A stretch of DNA of 64,000 bases, from contig JAQGBZ010000174.1 in the NCBI GenBank assembly GCA_034687125.1, positions 62,001-126,000 on the forward strand. Reading direction: 5' to 3'. Source of the stretch: Neelides folsomi. Taxonomy: Eukaryota > Arthropoda > Collembola > Neelipleona > Neelidae. The notes below the pieces were generated by a model. The model was given only the letters and a program-made list of their open reading frames with translations. It had not been told where the DNA came from and made no database searches. The translations under genes and the position numbers were made by a program. The first letter of the stretch is position 1, and every line of letters begins with the position of its first letter. Shown piece after piece: positions 10,992-25,809 of this stretch.

Positions 10992-13363
10992 ATTGTCGGA
11001 ACAATGTAGCAATTCTTAAATTTTATATAATGCAAATACTCTTATGTATTACTGACTCACAGTCACATTGTCTCATCATTTAATAGACCTCAAATGATAA
11101 TATTCTTGCTAAATTTTCCAATTTCTCTATGCTATGCATATATCTCTTAATGAATAATGTACGAACTTAAATAATCATAAAGGTAATTTTATTATTACAC
11201 TTTTCTCAAAATTTGTTCATTTAATTAATCAATTTAACACAAACTTTGGATTGAGTTTAATGTTGTGCGATATTTATTATCGTTCCACGAATTACTAGTA
11301 TTTACATTATTACTTATCAAAATTGCACACACAGTTATCAGGTGTGTATTAATTAATAATTGTTATCCAAATCCAATATCCAAGAAAAATTTTTCATTCG
11401 CATGCATTTTACGATTAAATTTTTACGTTGATTCACAAAATTCTCCGTTTCATGATTTATGAATGAATGAATTTAGGCTGGAATATAATAAAATATTGGT
11501 ATGTATCATATGAAGGTAAAGTCATATGGTCTTTATCATTAAACATTTATCTAATCACATTGAAATTAATTGTGTTGAATGTAAGAATGTATGTAGAGTT
11601 ACGTACGTAAAATACTTATTGGTTGAGCTGTTTTGGATGTTTAATGATTCTACAACGTAATACTTTGAATAATGTTCTTTCAAACTATTACATAGTACAG
11701 ACACAGAGTACAGAACCAGTATAGACCAACCATACAAATGCAAGTACATCATATGCACAAGTACAGTGCGTTCACGATAAATGTATAAATCTTTGAAATT
11801 TTTTTACTGGTATTATAAATATTTGAATTGATCCGATTTAAATGAAAATGGTGTTACAATAAAAAAAATTGAGTAGAATATAATTTAACAACATGCAACA
11901 CTTTAATCAGCAATCAACCCCATGATGACCATTCCCTATCACTTAAATGCTTACCTCATCTTATCAACTCTTCCCCACCAACTCATTCATTATTGATGGT
12001 TTTTAAATTTAAGTAAACTTACATGTTAAAGTATTAGGCCGGGATTGAATAAGTGTCAATCGGTAGGTTGCAAGAAGCGTTGTTGCGAAAAGCGAAGCTG
12101 CGGGAGCAATAGCAATAATGAAAAATGATAGGAATCTTGAATTTCAATTTCAGTGGAAATGCACATACATATACCTGTATGAGCATGTTTTCAGTTTTCT
12201 TACGGAATTGATAAAAAACAATGCATATGATTATGTCCCCGGTCCAAGTACTTACTTATTGTCATGTAAAAGTTAGCTCTCGAATTCCCGCAATTTTCCC
12301 CATAGTGCCAATTAGTAATTGCTCATTGTAAATTCACAGATTGCCCTACCGTTTGTATGAAATTTAAACTTCCCACCAATAAATAACAAATTCATTCATT
12401 TATTTACACTTAACCCAAAGTCTTAAATTATGATTAATTGATTAATGTCCCTTTTTAAATATGTTAAACGTAACCAATACAAAAGGGAAACATTTACCTT
12501 TAAGTCCTCAGGAAGAATTAATAATTGGTAATCTAAATAAATATTTAATTCAAGCAAGAACAAAAGTACAAAATTTGTCTCTCTCAACTGACTTTAAAAA
12601 AGACTTGCTAAAATCGCTTTCTTTAAACAATTTAACCAAAACAATTTCCCTTATTACTAATATAAATATTTAATATTTATAAACCCAAAGTACCACGAAA
12701 AATTAATCAAAACAAACCAAGTAAAGCATTAAAACCAGATATTTCCAGTTTAGTTCACACTAGTTTTTTCAATGTACTTTAGAAACCCTTATTAAATCTA
12801 TAGATGTACGCAAAGAAAATTTCCTTTTCCTCAAAAGGTCTTTCCGAAGGCCTTGAGGCAATCTGGAATACGTTCTTTGGAAAAGGAAGACGGTTAATAT
12901 ATAGAATTCCTGGTAAAGGCTTAAACCATTGGCGTGAATCATTTTTATCTTCTGAAGGTATGACTCTCCCTCATATCTCACTCCTCATCAATTTTACCAC
13001 TATAGGACAAAGTTCAATAAAGTTGTAGCGTCATAAAAGGATGTTATTATACTGCAACAACACTTGTACTTCAGTACCTCAACTAAAATATTGATTCCAT
13101 GCGTTAATCATTTCGGTAGCAGAAGTAAATAAAAGATGGTCTTTCCCGGATCCTTAGCAGTGGCTACTAAGGAACCCTCCTCATTAAACCTCCCCACTCT
13201 TCTCCTCACCGACCACCCCATTTCCTCTCATTACAGCAACTACTCACAGTCAGAGATTTGGTCCATTTGGAGAGAAAATAGATTTCCCCTCTGACCTTTC
13301 TTCATCCACTTTCTCTCCAGAGCTTTGTAGACAGCTCACACTCACTTGGGTCTTTAGTGTGAA
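10992..13363. other. Gene-poor AT-rich stretch with possible relics
   Basis: No recognisable gene. A 70-codon open frame at 12461-12673 (many Lys, Asn and Ser) and open stretches to about 13028 on both strands could be remnants of a mobile element, but I recognise no domain. The last 200 bases before 13364 become C/T-rich and probably form the promoter and 5' leader of the next gene. The rest is simple AT-rich DNA. Confidence 0.45.
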
Positions 13364-14163
13364 ATGGATCTCCGACTCTTGTTCACTCTTTTCCTTTCCC
13401 CTCTCTGCTTCTCCTTCTCTATAGAGAGGAATGAGTTTGAAGACATTCGAGTTCATGCAAACAAGAAGAATTATGGAACTTCGGATATGTACGAAAAACT
13501 GTTATCGGCTCTTCATCATAGGTAATATAATTTCTTATTTAGTTATATAATTTAATACATTTTGTAAATGTCATAATAGTTATGTAATTATTTATTAAAT
13601 TTAACATACAAACACTAGTATACTCTTCTTATCTCATATGCAGAGAGCAAGGGAGATTGGGGCGAAACAATTTTCAGAGAATGATGAATGAAGCACCAGA
13701 AATTAATATCAAAGGTTAATTCAATATGTTTGATATACCTATGTGATATTTAAATATAATATTAGGTATTTATGTTAATTTATAATAAAAATAAATTTTA
13801 TAATAAATAGACATCTGTGGAAAGAGCTCATCAATAGGTTGTGGCAAAAAAGCACTTGCTAGTTTAGAAAAAGAAGACATCTCTATTCATGAAAAATGTC
13901 GAGTTCGACAGGTAAAATTCTACTGTTGTATACAATATTTAAATAATTACTTTAATTCCTCGAACCACATTGAAGTGAATTGACCTTTTATGATTATTTA
14001 TTAGGGGTTCTTGGAATGTGTTGACGAGTGGCGAAGCGATTGTGAATTTAAAGCAAAACTTGGAATCTACCCGAAACTTCCACCTGTTTCACAAATGAAA
14101 GCTATTCAAGGGAAGGTTCTAAGAGGTTTGTGGACTTCAGGTGGATGTACGCTCGAAGCATAG
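13364..14163 (+). CDS. Small secreted Cys-containing protein, unrecognised
   Basis: Four exons, 13364-13521, 13644-13714, 13811-13911 and 14005-14163, all with clean GT-AG borders and matching phases, give a protein of about 163 residues. It starts with a clear signal peptide (MDLRLLFTLFLSPLCFSFS) and contains about seven Cys after it, in a block ICGKSSSIGCGKK ... EKCRVRQGFLECVDEWRSDC ... SGGCTLEA. There is no membrane segment. The four-exon structure with an uninterrupted frame argues for a real gene. I do not recognise the family; it could be an arthropod- or lineage-specific secreted factor. No function is assigned. Confidence 0.75.
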
Positions 14164-15051
14164 TTTCCATTCGACCCTTCTCATATTCACATTTTAAATC
14201 TAAATCTACTAATATTATAAGAAATATTATATTTAGAAAACTAATCTTATATATTTGTAGTATGATGCTTTGAAATATAATATGTAAGTAAGTAGATACT
14301 TATCAATGAATGCGCATTAAACAAACGTTTCTCATTTTTCTTTTCCGTGTTTTAGTTGTTGATACATAATATTATATATTTTTTATTCATTTTTAAAACC
14401 ATTTCTACTTGACGTATTAGAAGTAATTGATTTGCCATTAAAATGTTTATCTCATTGCTCCGTAATTTTAAATACCTTTTAACTGATTAAATTAAAAAAG
14501 AGACCAATTAAAGAGATAATAGAATAATGTATACACTAACATGCATTTCAATTCTCTAATTAATTGTATTCATTAATATTTGACATAAAATTATTCATCC
14601 TAACAAATAAAATACTTGTAAATATCTTATTAGGTACGATTAAAATTGAAAACTTCGACTAACTTAAAACTGAAGGATTAATATAAGTGTAAAGAGTTAT
14701 TATCATTAAATATTGATCATTATAATACTTATAGTAAATCAATATAAAAGCGATATATTTTAATTTTCATTAATTAATCAATTAAGTGAGTGAACAAAAC
14801 ATTTATTAGATAAATGTTAAATATTCAATTAAATATTCAATTTAAAACAAAATAATGAATCGAACAAGTTTGTTTTATATCGTAAATTGTAATTATTATA
14901 TAAGAATTAAGTAATTTTATAAGACAATAATAATTATTTTAATTGTGGTATACTTACACGTATTTAAGTATTAAGAGTAATATGAAAAATGGAAGAATTC
15001 GTTATTGATGATAGCATTATACTTATAAGTCTTTGGCTATTTATAGGTGAG
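14164..15051. other. Intergenic, very AT-rich; no gene seen
   Basis: Spacer between two convergent genes. It is made of A/T runs and scattered AATAAA-like motifs that could serve both transcripts. Confidence 0.5.
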
Positions 15052-18000
15052 CTAGGAGTGAAAGTTACTGAAGTCAGTCTTAAGCTTTATCGAAAGGGAT
15101 GATGGGGTTGCTGGAGTGTTCAAATTCTTGGAAGAATCCTCTTGCTTCCCACGAGAGTTTTTGATAGCCCCCTCCAATTTCACTCGTAATTCTGTCGATT
15201 GGCTCATCAGAGTTCGGAATTCCTGTATTGTTAATTAAGGTTTTTTAACGATTTGATCTCTAATATCTGAAATAGTATTTATGTAGGGTATTATGTATAA
15301 CCGAAGGTGTTTAAACCTGTGGATGCTGAGGTCCAATTTTCATAAGTTTTTGTAAACTCAATTCATGAAGAAACTTCCTCTGGGGACATGAATTCCCAGG
15401 GTATGCTGAATTGTCCAATAGAAAATTGACGAGCACAGGAACAATGAGAGTCAACATTTGAATCCCTAAATTAAAATAATTCGTTAGAAAAAAACTCTTT
15501 TCACTCATTTACGTTTTAAATTTTAATCAGAACCTTGCTCAAATGTTCCTTGAGTAGAAAGCAGAAATAGGAAGAAGTGAATTAAGTAAATTGATAGAAA
15601 AGATTAGTAAACTATATAGATTATAGTTGTTTAAATAGAATATCAAATCATTAACTAATTAAATCGCTGACTAGTCGTCTAATGTAAATAATCCAAACAA
15701 ATAGCAGGAAACTTACTTTTTTCAGGAGGATCAACAATAGAGACGAGCGTTTGAATTGCTCTCACAGCTTCAAGTGTTAACTCAAGTTGTTGCTTATTCT
15801 GAACATTTTTGGCTTCGTCCGAATATAAAAATTGCAAAATTCTTGGAGCTAATGCGTGAATGAAAGGAGTTGAAACGGAACGATCTGATTTCTCAAATAT
15901 TTCACATAGTAAACCAACTGTTTTAATACGAACCTGGAAAAATGAAATTTTTTAAGATATTGTATTTTTAAAAGTATAGAGAAAATTGAAATAAGTATAT
16001 GCGAATAATAAAAAATCTTACAAGATCCTGATCACTCTGAAATGCTTGTTGGAAAAGGTTAATTGAAGGATAAAGAAGATTTGGATTCCTCATTAGGTGT
16101 GGTCTTAATTCCTTAATGAAATTGGTGATACATGCCAACAAATGAACTTGACTACGTTGCTCTCCACAATAGTCTTCGTCTCCCTTTGCCATATCAAGAA
16201 GTTTGGAGAGAGTCGATAAAATATATTTTTCCCACTTCGGATCTACCGAGAGCCGATGCGTAGTGAGTTTACGGTAACACTTAAGAACTGCGAGGCTAGA
16301 AGCTTCTTTAAGTTCTCCTAATACGCAAGTTGACAAATAGAGAATTGTTGGTTGAATTGAAATGGCCCCTGAAATTAAAGCGTATAAAATAAAAGATCCA
16401 AATTAAGATGGACGATGAAGTTTATTTTATAACTGATAGTTTATTATATACTCTACAGTAAAACTATTTATTGTTTTAAATTAAAAAATACCTTCATCGG
16501 AACAAATTTCAGGGAGCATTTCCAAGCATTTTACAGTTTCTGCCATCAAGACATCATTTTCCTCATCACTTCCTGTAGGCTTTAAATGAAAACCCGAAGC
16601 ATTTGAGTTCAAAGAAGGAATCTTTTGCATGAGAAGACAAAATATGACTTCCAATATTGAAAGTACGACCGATTTTCCAGGAATTAGTTCGTCGTTCTTT
16701 CCATTGGAATCTTCATTTTCATTTTCTGCATTTTCTGTAAATAAATAATCAATTTCAAGACAAAATTAAATAACGAATAAATCCTATTATATAGTAACCA
16801 GCAATCGGCCAGTCTCCCGACTGGTTGATAACTTCTTTCCATTAAAACTATTAAATGGTACAAACCGTAGGGTCCGATATCTGTCCCCGAGCCAGATACT
16901 TTTAAAATCATAACCCCCAGACAGATTTCGGGCCAAGACATACAATGGATAGAAGTTGCGAACCCGTCTGAATACGGGCCCTTTGCTGGTCTTTAGTTAT
17001 AAAATATCAGTGTATTTAGGTAATCCGTCGACATTTAGCTCTTATTACAACAGTGTGGGTTGAATTAATATTAAAACCTTTTAAAATTATGACAATGACA
17101 CAGAGTTTGGCATTTGCCATCCGATTCGGGTATTACCCGAGCCAGAAGGTCGGGACGAACAGGAACGATCCGCCCCTGGCACATTATGGGCCCGGAGCCG
17201 GACACAATTTTTTTAAATCATAGAATAGGGCAAGGGAGGGAAAGAATTTGTGAAAAAACGTTTCCACATGAACGTATGTCAAACTCGCCAATTTCTCGAA
17301 GACGATTTGGTTAATTAAAAAAAAGGGCCTGTCATTTTTTGAACGGAAAGATGCCGGTTAGATTGGCATTTACAATTCAGTAGTAAGTGAGAAAAGTTCC
17401 CTTATTCCGGGAGACACTGGAATTTTATTAAGATAGATATTTAATAAACAAAATTACCTTGTGATATCTTATTGAAATTTTCTTGCATGGCTTCAATAAC
17501 TAATTTAACGACATCAATAACAAGGGATTGAATTTTGATATCGCAGCGAGTCACGAGTTGTCTGATTAACAAATATTTTAAAATTAATTTTTGTAATCAT
17601 TAAGCAAAGGATTATTATTTATAAGGGTGGTATGTGTGATAAAGTGATAAGGGTTCAATAGTACCTGTGAAGAACACTGCAAAGCTCAATGCTTAGAACT
17701 TTTTCGTGAGTTATAATATCTCTTGGCCAATGTGAACTAAAGAGAGCCGAAAGACTCTTCATGTATTTCTCAACTGACTCAATTGGTTCAGAAAACGGTC
17801 GTTGGCACAATGCTTCCATACCAAGTCCTAGTTCAGATAATAAGTGCATGAATAATTAAATTCAAAATTGAAATACAAGAAAAATACTGAAATAATATAA
17901 ACTGTTCATACCAAACACAAGATGGAATTTTTCCACTCTTGAATCCGACTTGACAATCATGTCAGGAAGTGTGGATAAACATATGGCACAAGCAAGGAGA

Positions 18001-21000
18001 ATTGAAGGCCAGGCGTCTTCGTAAAACGATTTTACGAGCTCTTTTGTGTCATTGGAGAAAAACGACCCTCCTTCTCGTGGAAGCTGAGGGGCAAATTCCT
18101 GAGGAAGCTCAATAAGAGCTCTGTCTTTTAGGGCAGCAAACCATAAAGGACAAAGAACTTCCAGTTCAGGTTCAACAAGCTCTAACAAGTGATTTTTCTT
18201 TTCTTTCCTATCAATAAATTTTTATTTATATTAGTAAAGGGCAATTAAGCAAATAATAGTTTAGGTCATTTGTTTTTGCTTGACTTCGTAAAAGTATATA
18301 ATTTAAGAATATTAGTACTATATTAAGGCTGTTTATTACTTGAATAATTCTCCCAATCTGTCGCCTGTTTGCATTCCATTTTCAACAGCAGAAATGAAGA
18401 CTTGGGCCCAAGCTTTTAAAATAGCCAGCTTCTCAAGGGTGTTTGCACTTTCATTGTAATCCGGTAAAGTAGGTTTGGTTCGTATGTTTTCTAGAGCTGA
18501 GACCATAAGTGTGTGAACTCTTCTCAAATCCTCGCCACCTTGGCTGTTTCCGCATATCCATGCGCTGCAAACACGACATGCTGTTGCTTTCACATAAGGA
18601 TTTGTTTCTACTGAAAAGGCAGGTCGAAGAGCCGCGCTTACCTTAAATTCAAAAATAAAAATATATTATTGCCCATTCATTATATTTTATGAAATTAATT
18701 TCAAATTATAAGTGGATTTTAATTTACTTGAGCTTGAAATTGCTCAAGGACTGAAGATGAAGGAAAATCAGGATCCTTAAGGCTCGCAAATTTTTCAATA
18801 ATTGTTTCCAAGTTGAGAAGGCCTTCGAGTCTAAGGGGATCAGAATTACTCGTAGCTCCCATAAAAGACATCCTTATAAGGTCCGAAAGATGTCTTATCA
18901 AATCTGAAACCACAAGATAAATTATTTGTAATAAAGCAATTAGCCAATTGAAAACGAATATGATTATGAATAATATTAAATACAAAGTGTTTTAGGCTTA
19001 CCAGGTCCAGTGACGTTCGTAATAAAAGGCGATACAATTAATATTTTTCTAACACACTCTGCTGCGAATGTTCTCGAACTCCATCGTAAATTATTATTGT
19101 TAGATTGAGAGCTCAATTCGTCATTTCCTATTTTAAACTCTTCAACATCATCATCAAAGTCACCTAAAACTTCCTCTTCGTCATTTGCCCCAACATCTAA
19201 TTAAAATAAAAGTCATTGTTTTTTAATCCACAATTTTGTGAAACTTTTTTAACCTAAATTGACATTTTAAAAATTTAGTAGCATACCACAAGTGAGTATG
19301 CTTTTGCAAAGGTTTGTCGACGCTTGCAATTGCTCTTCGTCATACGCAGCTGCTGAGAGAATGCTCGTAAGTGTATCTTTGATTCCCTTTCGTAAAATTT
19401 CATCGGATTCAGATTCCAAGTCGAGCATTGAGAATAGCGCACCGGTCAATCCATGTTCAGTATGGAGACTCTCTATAGATCATAAAGGAGTTTTGTAAGT
19501 ATAATGAAGTTATTTCAAATTACACTCTCAAGTTACCTTCGTCCTTTTGACAAAGTTTGACAAAGTATTGACAAACTGCGGCCGCATCTCGCTGACTTAA
19601 CTGACGGAAACAATCAATTGAAGTCCTCCTTAACGCCAAGTTCTTGGAATTCATGGATTTCTGCAAAAATACATTTCATTTCACATAAACAAACAACTTT
19701 GTTTTTTTCAGGATTCATTTTAAATATGTACAAGTACAAGTTTTTGTCCAACTTACATAAAGTACAGGAATGACAATGTCAAAGTTCACACGCCCACCAA
19801 AAAGATGAAGACGCTGAAAACAAGTGACTGCTTCATTCTGTACAAGAGGATGTTCCTCGTCCCGAGATAAAATCGAAGATCCAATTTCAAAAGATTTTCT
19901 GATGCTTTCAACTTCTCTGCTTCCTCTCACTATTTTTTCAAAAGAAAAAGAATTAAGCGTTTAGTCATTAATATTCCATCTTAGGTCGAAAGCAGAGCGA
20001 AAGTATTAAAAACATTAATTTTAAAGCTATCATAGATAGTCAGTAAAAATTAATAAAATAAGTGTAAGAACACTTTACTTTGTAGTTCTGGTCCAATTCC
20101 TGTAATAAGAGCAGCCAACATTTTCCCAGTTGCTTGTCTCAAGTCAACAGACGAAAAAGGAACGGTCAAAATAAGTTTCATCACAAGAGACAAAGAGGGT
20201 TCAACGTATGATCGGAATAATGGACCGCCAGTGTCAGCAATAAGTGCTAGTGAATGCAGTGCCCACATCTAAACACATTTTAAATGAAATTAGAACATTC
20301 AATGTTTTTCCTATGTAATTTACACCAAATACTCTTGAATAATTTAAGGCTACAATACTGAACCTTACTTAATATTAAATATTACCTGGATTTCGGGAGA
20401 GGAAGTATCTTGAGCCAAATTCAATAGAATTGAAACACTTGAATGCTGATGGCGTGAAGAATCCATACCACCCAAATATCGATGAAGACATCCAAGGGCT
20501 AAGGAATGTCCAGTGCGACTCGCTACTTCCCTCGATCCTTTCAACTTGTCAGAGCACAATTGAGCCATTTCACTTGTAAATTTGGAATCCACAAGAGCTT
20601 GTGCTATTCTCCCTAAAACTTCAGCTGCTGCACAACGAATTGTATTGCTTGGATGACCCATAGTTCCCTATAAAAATTATGAACAATGTTAAATACGATT
20701 AATTTCCTATCTAAAAATTTAATCTTTTGAAAAATAATTTCATACAATGACAAGCTGTTGTGAAGTAATTTTAAGTTCTTCGCTTCCTCTGGAGTCTCTT
20801 TTTCCTTCACCGGAATTAACTCCAAGTTTTCTCATAGTCTTCATGGCACATAGGAATGCACTAAAGATGTTAATGAGAACAGCTTCTTTCCTCGCGTACT
20901 TTGTTACTTTGAGGCACTCGACAAAATGCTCAATAAGCTGTGTACGATGTTTGTTTGAAATGTGTGGATAAAGCATCCCAAACAGTTCAATTGAAGAATC

Positions 21001-24000
21001 AATAACCGCAACTCCAAGTGGAAGGGGAATTGGAACTTTCGTACCCTAAAATTCACAATTTATTTTAAATAACAGACAACTTGAAGACGATTCAAATCTA
21101 ATTCTAAAGAAAAGAAATATCTTACCTCAGGAAGGTTTCTATACAAGCTACAGGGATCATGTTCTATAGCTCCAGATCCTGAAGCTCCCGTTGGTTGAAG
21201 CTATAATAAATGGTATACAATATTACTTCAGGATTGGGAAAATTGAGATATAATTAAAATTTATGTGAGTAGTGAAGCAAAGCATTGTGACAGCACGGTA
21301 AATACAAGCTGAGAATAATTAATAAAAGTGAGTCAATGAAAAACCTGGTGAGTCTGGTGGCGGGGCAAGCATTGGAACAAAGTTATTAGTAAAGTAGTGA
21401 ACAAGAAGGGCGTGATAATATGATAGTATTATTTTATAGAGCTCATTACCTGGTCTTCAATAGACATGTGATCGCTGACCAAGGAATTGAAAATTGAATT
21501 CGATTGGCAAACTCGGGTAAAAAGAGAAGTCGTCGTGTTTGCAGCATTGTCATTCAATGTTAACTCCCATACAACAAATCTTAACATATGCGTATACGAT
21601 CCTAAAAGAGAATAACAAATAATAATTTTAAGCTACTTATTATATTCACAATCAGTAAAAATTGCCAAAATGTTAAAATGGATCTAAAAAGTTTTGATGA
21701 TACTATTGAAATATATTAACAATAAGCATAGTTATGATTTATATAATAAATTCAACCAACGTTCAAATGCAGTCGCTTTGATAAGAGATAAAGTCCCATA
21801 AAGTCGGTATCGTAAGAGAGCTGCTGACGCTTTCAATTGTTGCCCATAGGTTTTCAATGTTGATGATAAGCTATTTCCAAAAAAATATTAGTTGTTGCTT
21901 TATTAGCACATACTTAAGTATATGGTAGGCCATAGCCATAAGTATAAAAATAATTGAAATCAAATAGAAATTCAGTTCAAATGATTTATAATATACTTTG
22001 TCATCATCGCGAGTGCAGATTCAATAGGTACAAGGAGTCTACTAATTATTTCGTCGTTTACAAGTTCAGGGCAATGGTAAAGAAAGCTCTGTATGGAAGA
22101 TAAGGCTCCTGCTCGCACTTCCAATGTGACCTTTAAAATAAAATATTTTCACAAAGCCTTTAAACTATTTTCTTTATTTTTTTAATTTAAACTAGTTATT
22201 ACCTGCCAAGTGAATGCGTCACCTCGTGCTTTTTCCGATTCTAACTCTCTAGACGATTTTGGAAACGAGTTTCTCCATAAAAGTAGCATGCGAGGAATTA
22301 GCGCTTTCACAACACTATTACCAAGTGTCATTATGGATCCAATTAAAATCCAACCAGCACTTGATTTTTGTATTGATAATCGACTATTTTGGCTTGCACT
22401 TCGCAAAAGCTCCTCAGCGGTATTGAAGACAATCTTTAAATTAATAAGTCATACTTTAGACCCTTAAGCTTTTTTGAGTTTATTTTAAAATAATATGGTT
22501 CTTTTCTTTTGAACATTACTTTTCCAGTAGCGTATGGAACTCCAAGTGGCATTTGAGAAACCCCACCAAGTATAGAAGCAAGAGCTGAACTGTATCCAGA
22601 AATTGCTTCGGGTGAAGTTTTGAGTGTGTCAAATGCTTGAAGACAACGTTCAATAGATTTGAAGGTCTCGGAAGGAAGGGCAACACATAAACATCGGAGA
22701 GCCCAAGCCCCAGAAAGTCTTGTTGATTGGCACGGGTGGATTAAAACACTGAAAATTCCATTAAGAAGTCCCAATGAAGCATCGGTAACCAAATGAGTCA
22801 AAGATGTTCCGAGTGTCAGAAACAATGCGGCCATTTCTTGAAGGGCGCAAACCAAGAGATGTTGATTGAAAATCGTTTCTTGATTGCACTCTTTTGCATT
22901 TTCTGGATTAAAATCTGTAATATTAATTTCAGTAAGTTCGTATAAATATGAAAGTAAAATTAACAAATAATGTGCGTCTATCAAATAGTGCACCTGATAT
23001 TTGGTTTTTATATTAAGTTGTCAATATTTTACCTATCGAGTTCATTTGCTTAAGCAATGTTGCTGCTAAAACTTTCAAAGCTGAAAATTGAGCCTTTTCT
23101 CCAAGTAATCGACCGAAGGATCTCCGTAGAATAAAATTGACACATTTTCTGGAATACACCGCATCGACATGAGAAGTGGCGGCTTTGGGATTCGCAACAA
23201 GTTCAAGAACGTGATTCGTAAATACTTCCAAGTTCTTTTCTAGCCAAAGCGGTCCCATTCGTTCAATAAAAGCTACATATGCCTAAAATGAAATAAAATT
23301 ACAATTAAAATATTTCTTGATTAAAATAGATTAAATAATTAAATTCATTATTGTTGTATTGCATTCCTACATGAGTTACACCGACACGAACTTCTCTGTT
23401 GACGCCGGAACCACCTTTAATTATTTCTCCTTTGAGAAAACTAGTAGCTCCTCGTAAAAAACCTGTCATAAGAATGCTCAGTGCTTCTTCTAAAGACAAG
23501 GCTTTAATTCCCTTTCCAGAAGCGGCTAAATAAATAATGTTTAATTCAATTAGGTCAAGATTAAGGATCCACATTTATTGAGTCATGATTAAAAAATGAC
23601 ATACGATTATGAATTTGGCGAGCTCCTTTTGGCATCGGAGGTTGCTGAGTTGCAGCAATTACTGAGCCTAAAAGGGATGCAATTGAAATTCTAGCGTCGT
23701 AATCAGCACCATCAAGAGCCCGAAAGCATAAAGACGCGAGGCTCTCTAAATCTGAGGTGTAGAGAAAAGGTGCAGACTTCATCATTTCTTCAACACATTT
23801 TGCAGCCGCAGTACGTACGGGCATTACTCGGTCGGTTAAACACACCCGAGCAATTTTGTACATTTCTTTATGTGCACTGCTTGCTGCGACATCCATTCCA
23901 GCACAAATCTAATTAAATAAAATGTTTTATTTGATAAATTGATTAATATTTACACAAATAATTAATGGATGAATGTTACTAAATGTTAATCCACATACTT

Positions 24001-24702
24001 TTCCAAATGTAATCATTGTTTCTATTCTTGATTGAGATTCCATATTTCGAAATGATCGGCATAAAAGCTGAACTGTTTCTTCATATGATCGTCCCATCAT
24101 TCGACCCAATTTCTCGTACATTTCTCCAATACAAGAAACTGCAGCTCTGGAAATCAAGACATGCAAATGAATTATTTGTCATTTTAAGTCATTTAAGAAG
24201 AATTGGTTAAAATATTTATTAGAAAATGTAATTTATTATAAATTACAGTTTAACAGAAAGCGATGAGGGAGAGTCATCCTTTGACTTTAAAATATCATTG
24301 CACTTGTTTACAGTATCGAAGAGAAGAATTGTATCACCAACAATGAAAACATTAGCCATGCATCTCGAAATTAAATTTCGGGTTGGTGGCCCTGGCCCAT
24401 TTTGAATTGCTTGAAGAAGTTGCTCAACTAATTGCTTTTGACTAGTCTTTAGCTCGACCTATAAAGATAAGAATTCAAATTAGCTTCCAATGTTCAGTAT
24501 TAAATTCTAAAATGTTTACGATAATATATTCGATAAGTATAAATATAATTAATAAAAATATAATTACCCGAGACATTGTTCCAAGAACCGATTCGAGATA
24601 GCGAAGCCATTCAAGGATGAAAATTGGCTTGTTCATATCGGAAATTTTCGTATAAACAGTTTCATTGAGCAATAAATTTCTTGCTTCTTCCATGTCCTTC
24701 AT
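15052..24702 (-). CDS. HEATR5: HEATR5 (Laa1) HEAT-repeat trafficking protein
   Basis: Large gene of some twenty exons reading from 24702 down to a stop at 15052. The N-terminus ([14 protein letters not shown]...; Met at 24702 or 24693) and the following exons match HEATR5A/B throughout: [68 protein letters not shown]. The C-terminus keeps the conserved ending pattern ([11 protein letters not shown] ... [11 protein letters not shown]). The protein is a helical HEAT solenoid. In yeast and animals the family (Laa1/HEATR5) binds clathrin adaptor AP-1 and related partners at the trans-Golgi and endosomes; animal paralogues also bind aftiphilin. No obvious frame breaks in the exons I followed. The intron between 16745 and 17457 carries a compositionally foreign insert. 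Individual internal splice sites were not all verified. Confidence 0.95.
16745..17457. repeat. GC-richer insert within a HEATR5 intron, probable mobile-element relic
   Basis: Flanked by HEATR5 exons on both sides, but locally much richer in CG and CCGG/GGGCCC motifs than surrounding introns (for example 16800-16990 and 17110-17215). Repeated words such as CGAGCCAGA and GGGCCC occur in both halves. There is no coding continuity and no recognised transposase. An inserted repeat is the simplest reading; its ends are not defined. Confidence 0.4.
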
Positions 24703-25809
24703 TTTGAGAATTTGTGTTCAATATAAAATCTTAGATTTGAATTCGAATCCCTGATCAAGACCAATAATATTCAAAATAGAATCACGAAATGATTTCTATT
24801 TCTATAAAACCAACCAATGTCGTTTGGAACTTCAATACACTCATCACTGTTGAGTCAATAGGAATGATTATTCAAATATATCTAAAATTATTGCACAATA
24901 ATAAGATAAGATAAATAATAGAAATAAATATTATAACTATTAATTTTAACTTGGGTAGAATGCAAACTTTAATCCTTTACATCAAAAATAATCAAAACAA
25001 AAGAATCCAAATTAAGAAAATGTAGTAAAATCAACGTAAGAATGACTAATAGTCGAGTTAAGAATTTTAGAATCAAAACGAAGCGTTTAATAATTTAATT
25101 TATACAAATTAAGAGATGAATTTGGGCGTAAAGGTTTAATTCGTGCTCCGCGGTGGTATTGATTCACCTTTCGCTTTCTTTTCGGTCATCGTCAGTCCCC
25201 GTCATGTGTTGTGTAGATTAGGCCATGTGCTTGGCAATCGTCAAACCACTTGCTTTTTATTAAACCCTTGCATTATAGGAACAAGCGGTTATAATACGAA
25301 CCATGTTATTTGAACCTACTCGACTGCAGAGGAAGTTCCTCTTCCATCCCTTCCAAAATCTCTAAATTTTTCAATTTAATCGGACAAAATTCTTAGTTTT
25401 AATCGAGTTTTAATCAAATTAGGCTAATTTTTCACTTATTTTATTACTTTTACACACTATTTTAATATTTAACATCGGGATCAGATAGAATTATTGCCAA
25501 ATTGGAAGCATCAAGGATTTCAACTTCTAACCATTCATCATTTAAAATCATTCTAAATATTTGTCCAACGTAAGTTTTTATATAATTACTCACTATTTTG
25601 TAAGATTGACAGTATATTTATTTACAAATTAAGATTATTTTGAGGTGTCGTAAATAAACAATCAACTTTATTTTTACTATTTAACCAATAATCATCAAAT
25701 CGTGCATTTTTAGAGAAAGTTCGCTTTCTCTAAAATTATAAATTCTTCATCGATTAATTGTAATCATTTAGAGCAATCTTGATTGCTGCAGGTCTTTGCC
25801 TCCCGAACG
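24703..25809. other. Intergenic between divergent HEATR5 and ChaC genes
   Basis: AT-rich, with a more mixed-composition patch at about 25140-25340 that may hold the promoter region of one or both genes. No open frame of note and no TATA box I would trust. Confidence 0.45.

Noticed and set aside
12461-13028. Small Lys/Asn-rich open frames as a gene
   Set aside because: Interrupted by stops, no splice structure, no recognisable domain; probably a relic or chance.
16684-17314. Basic Arg/Gly-rich open frames inside the HEATR5 intron
   Set aside because: No match to HEATR5 or any family; they arise from the GC-richer insert.
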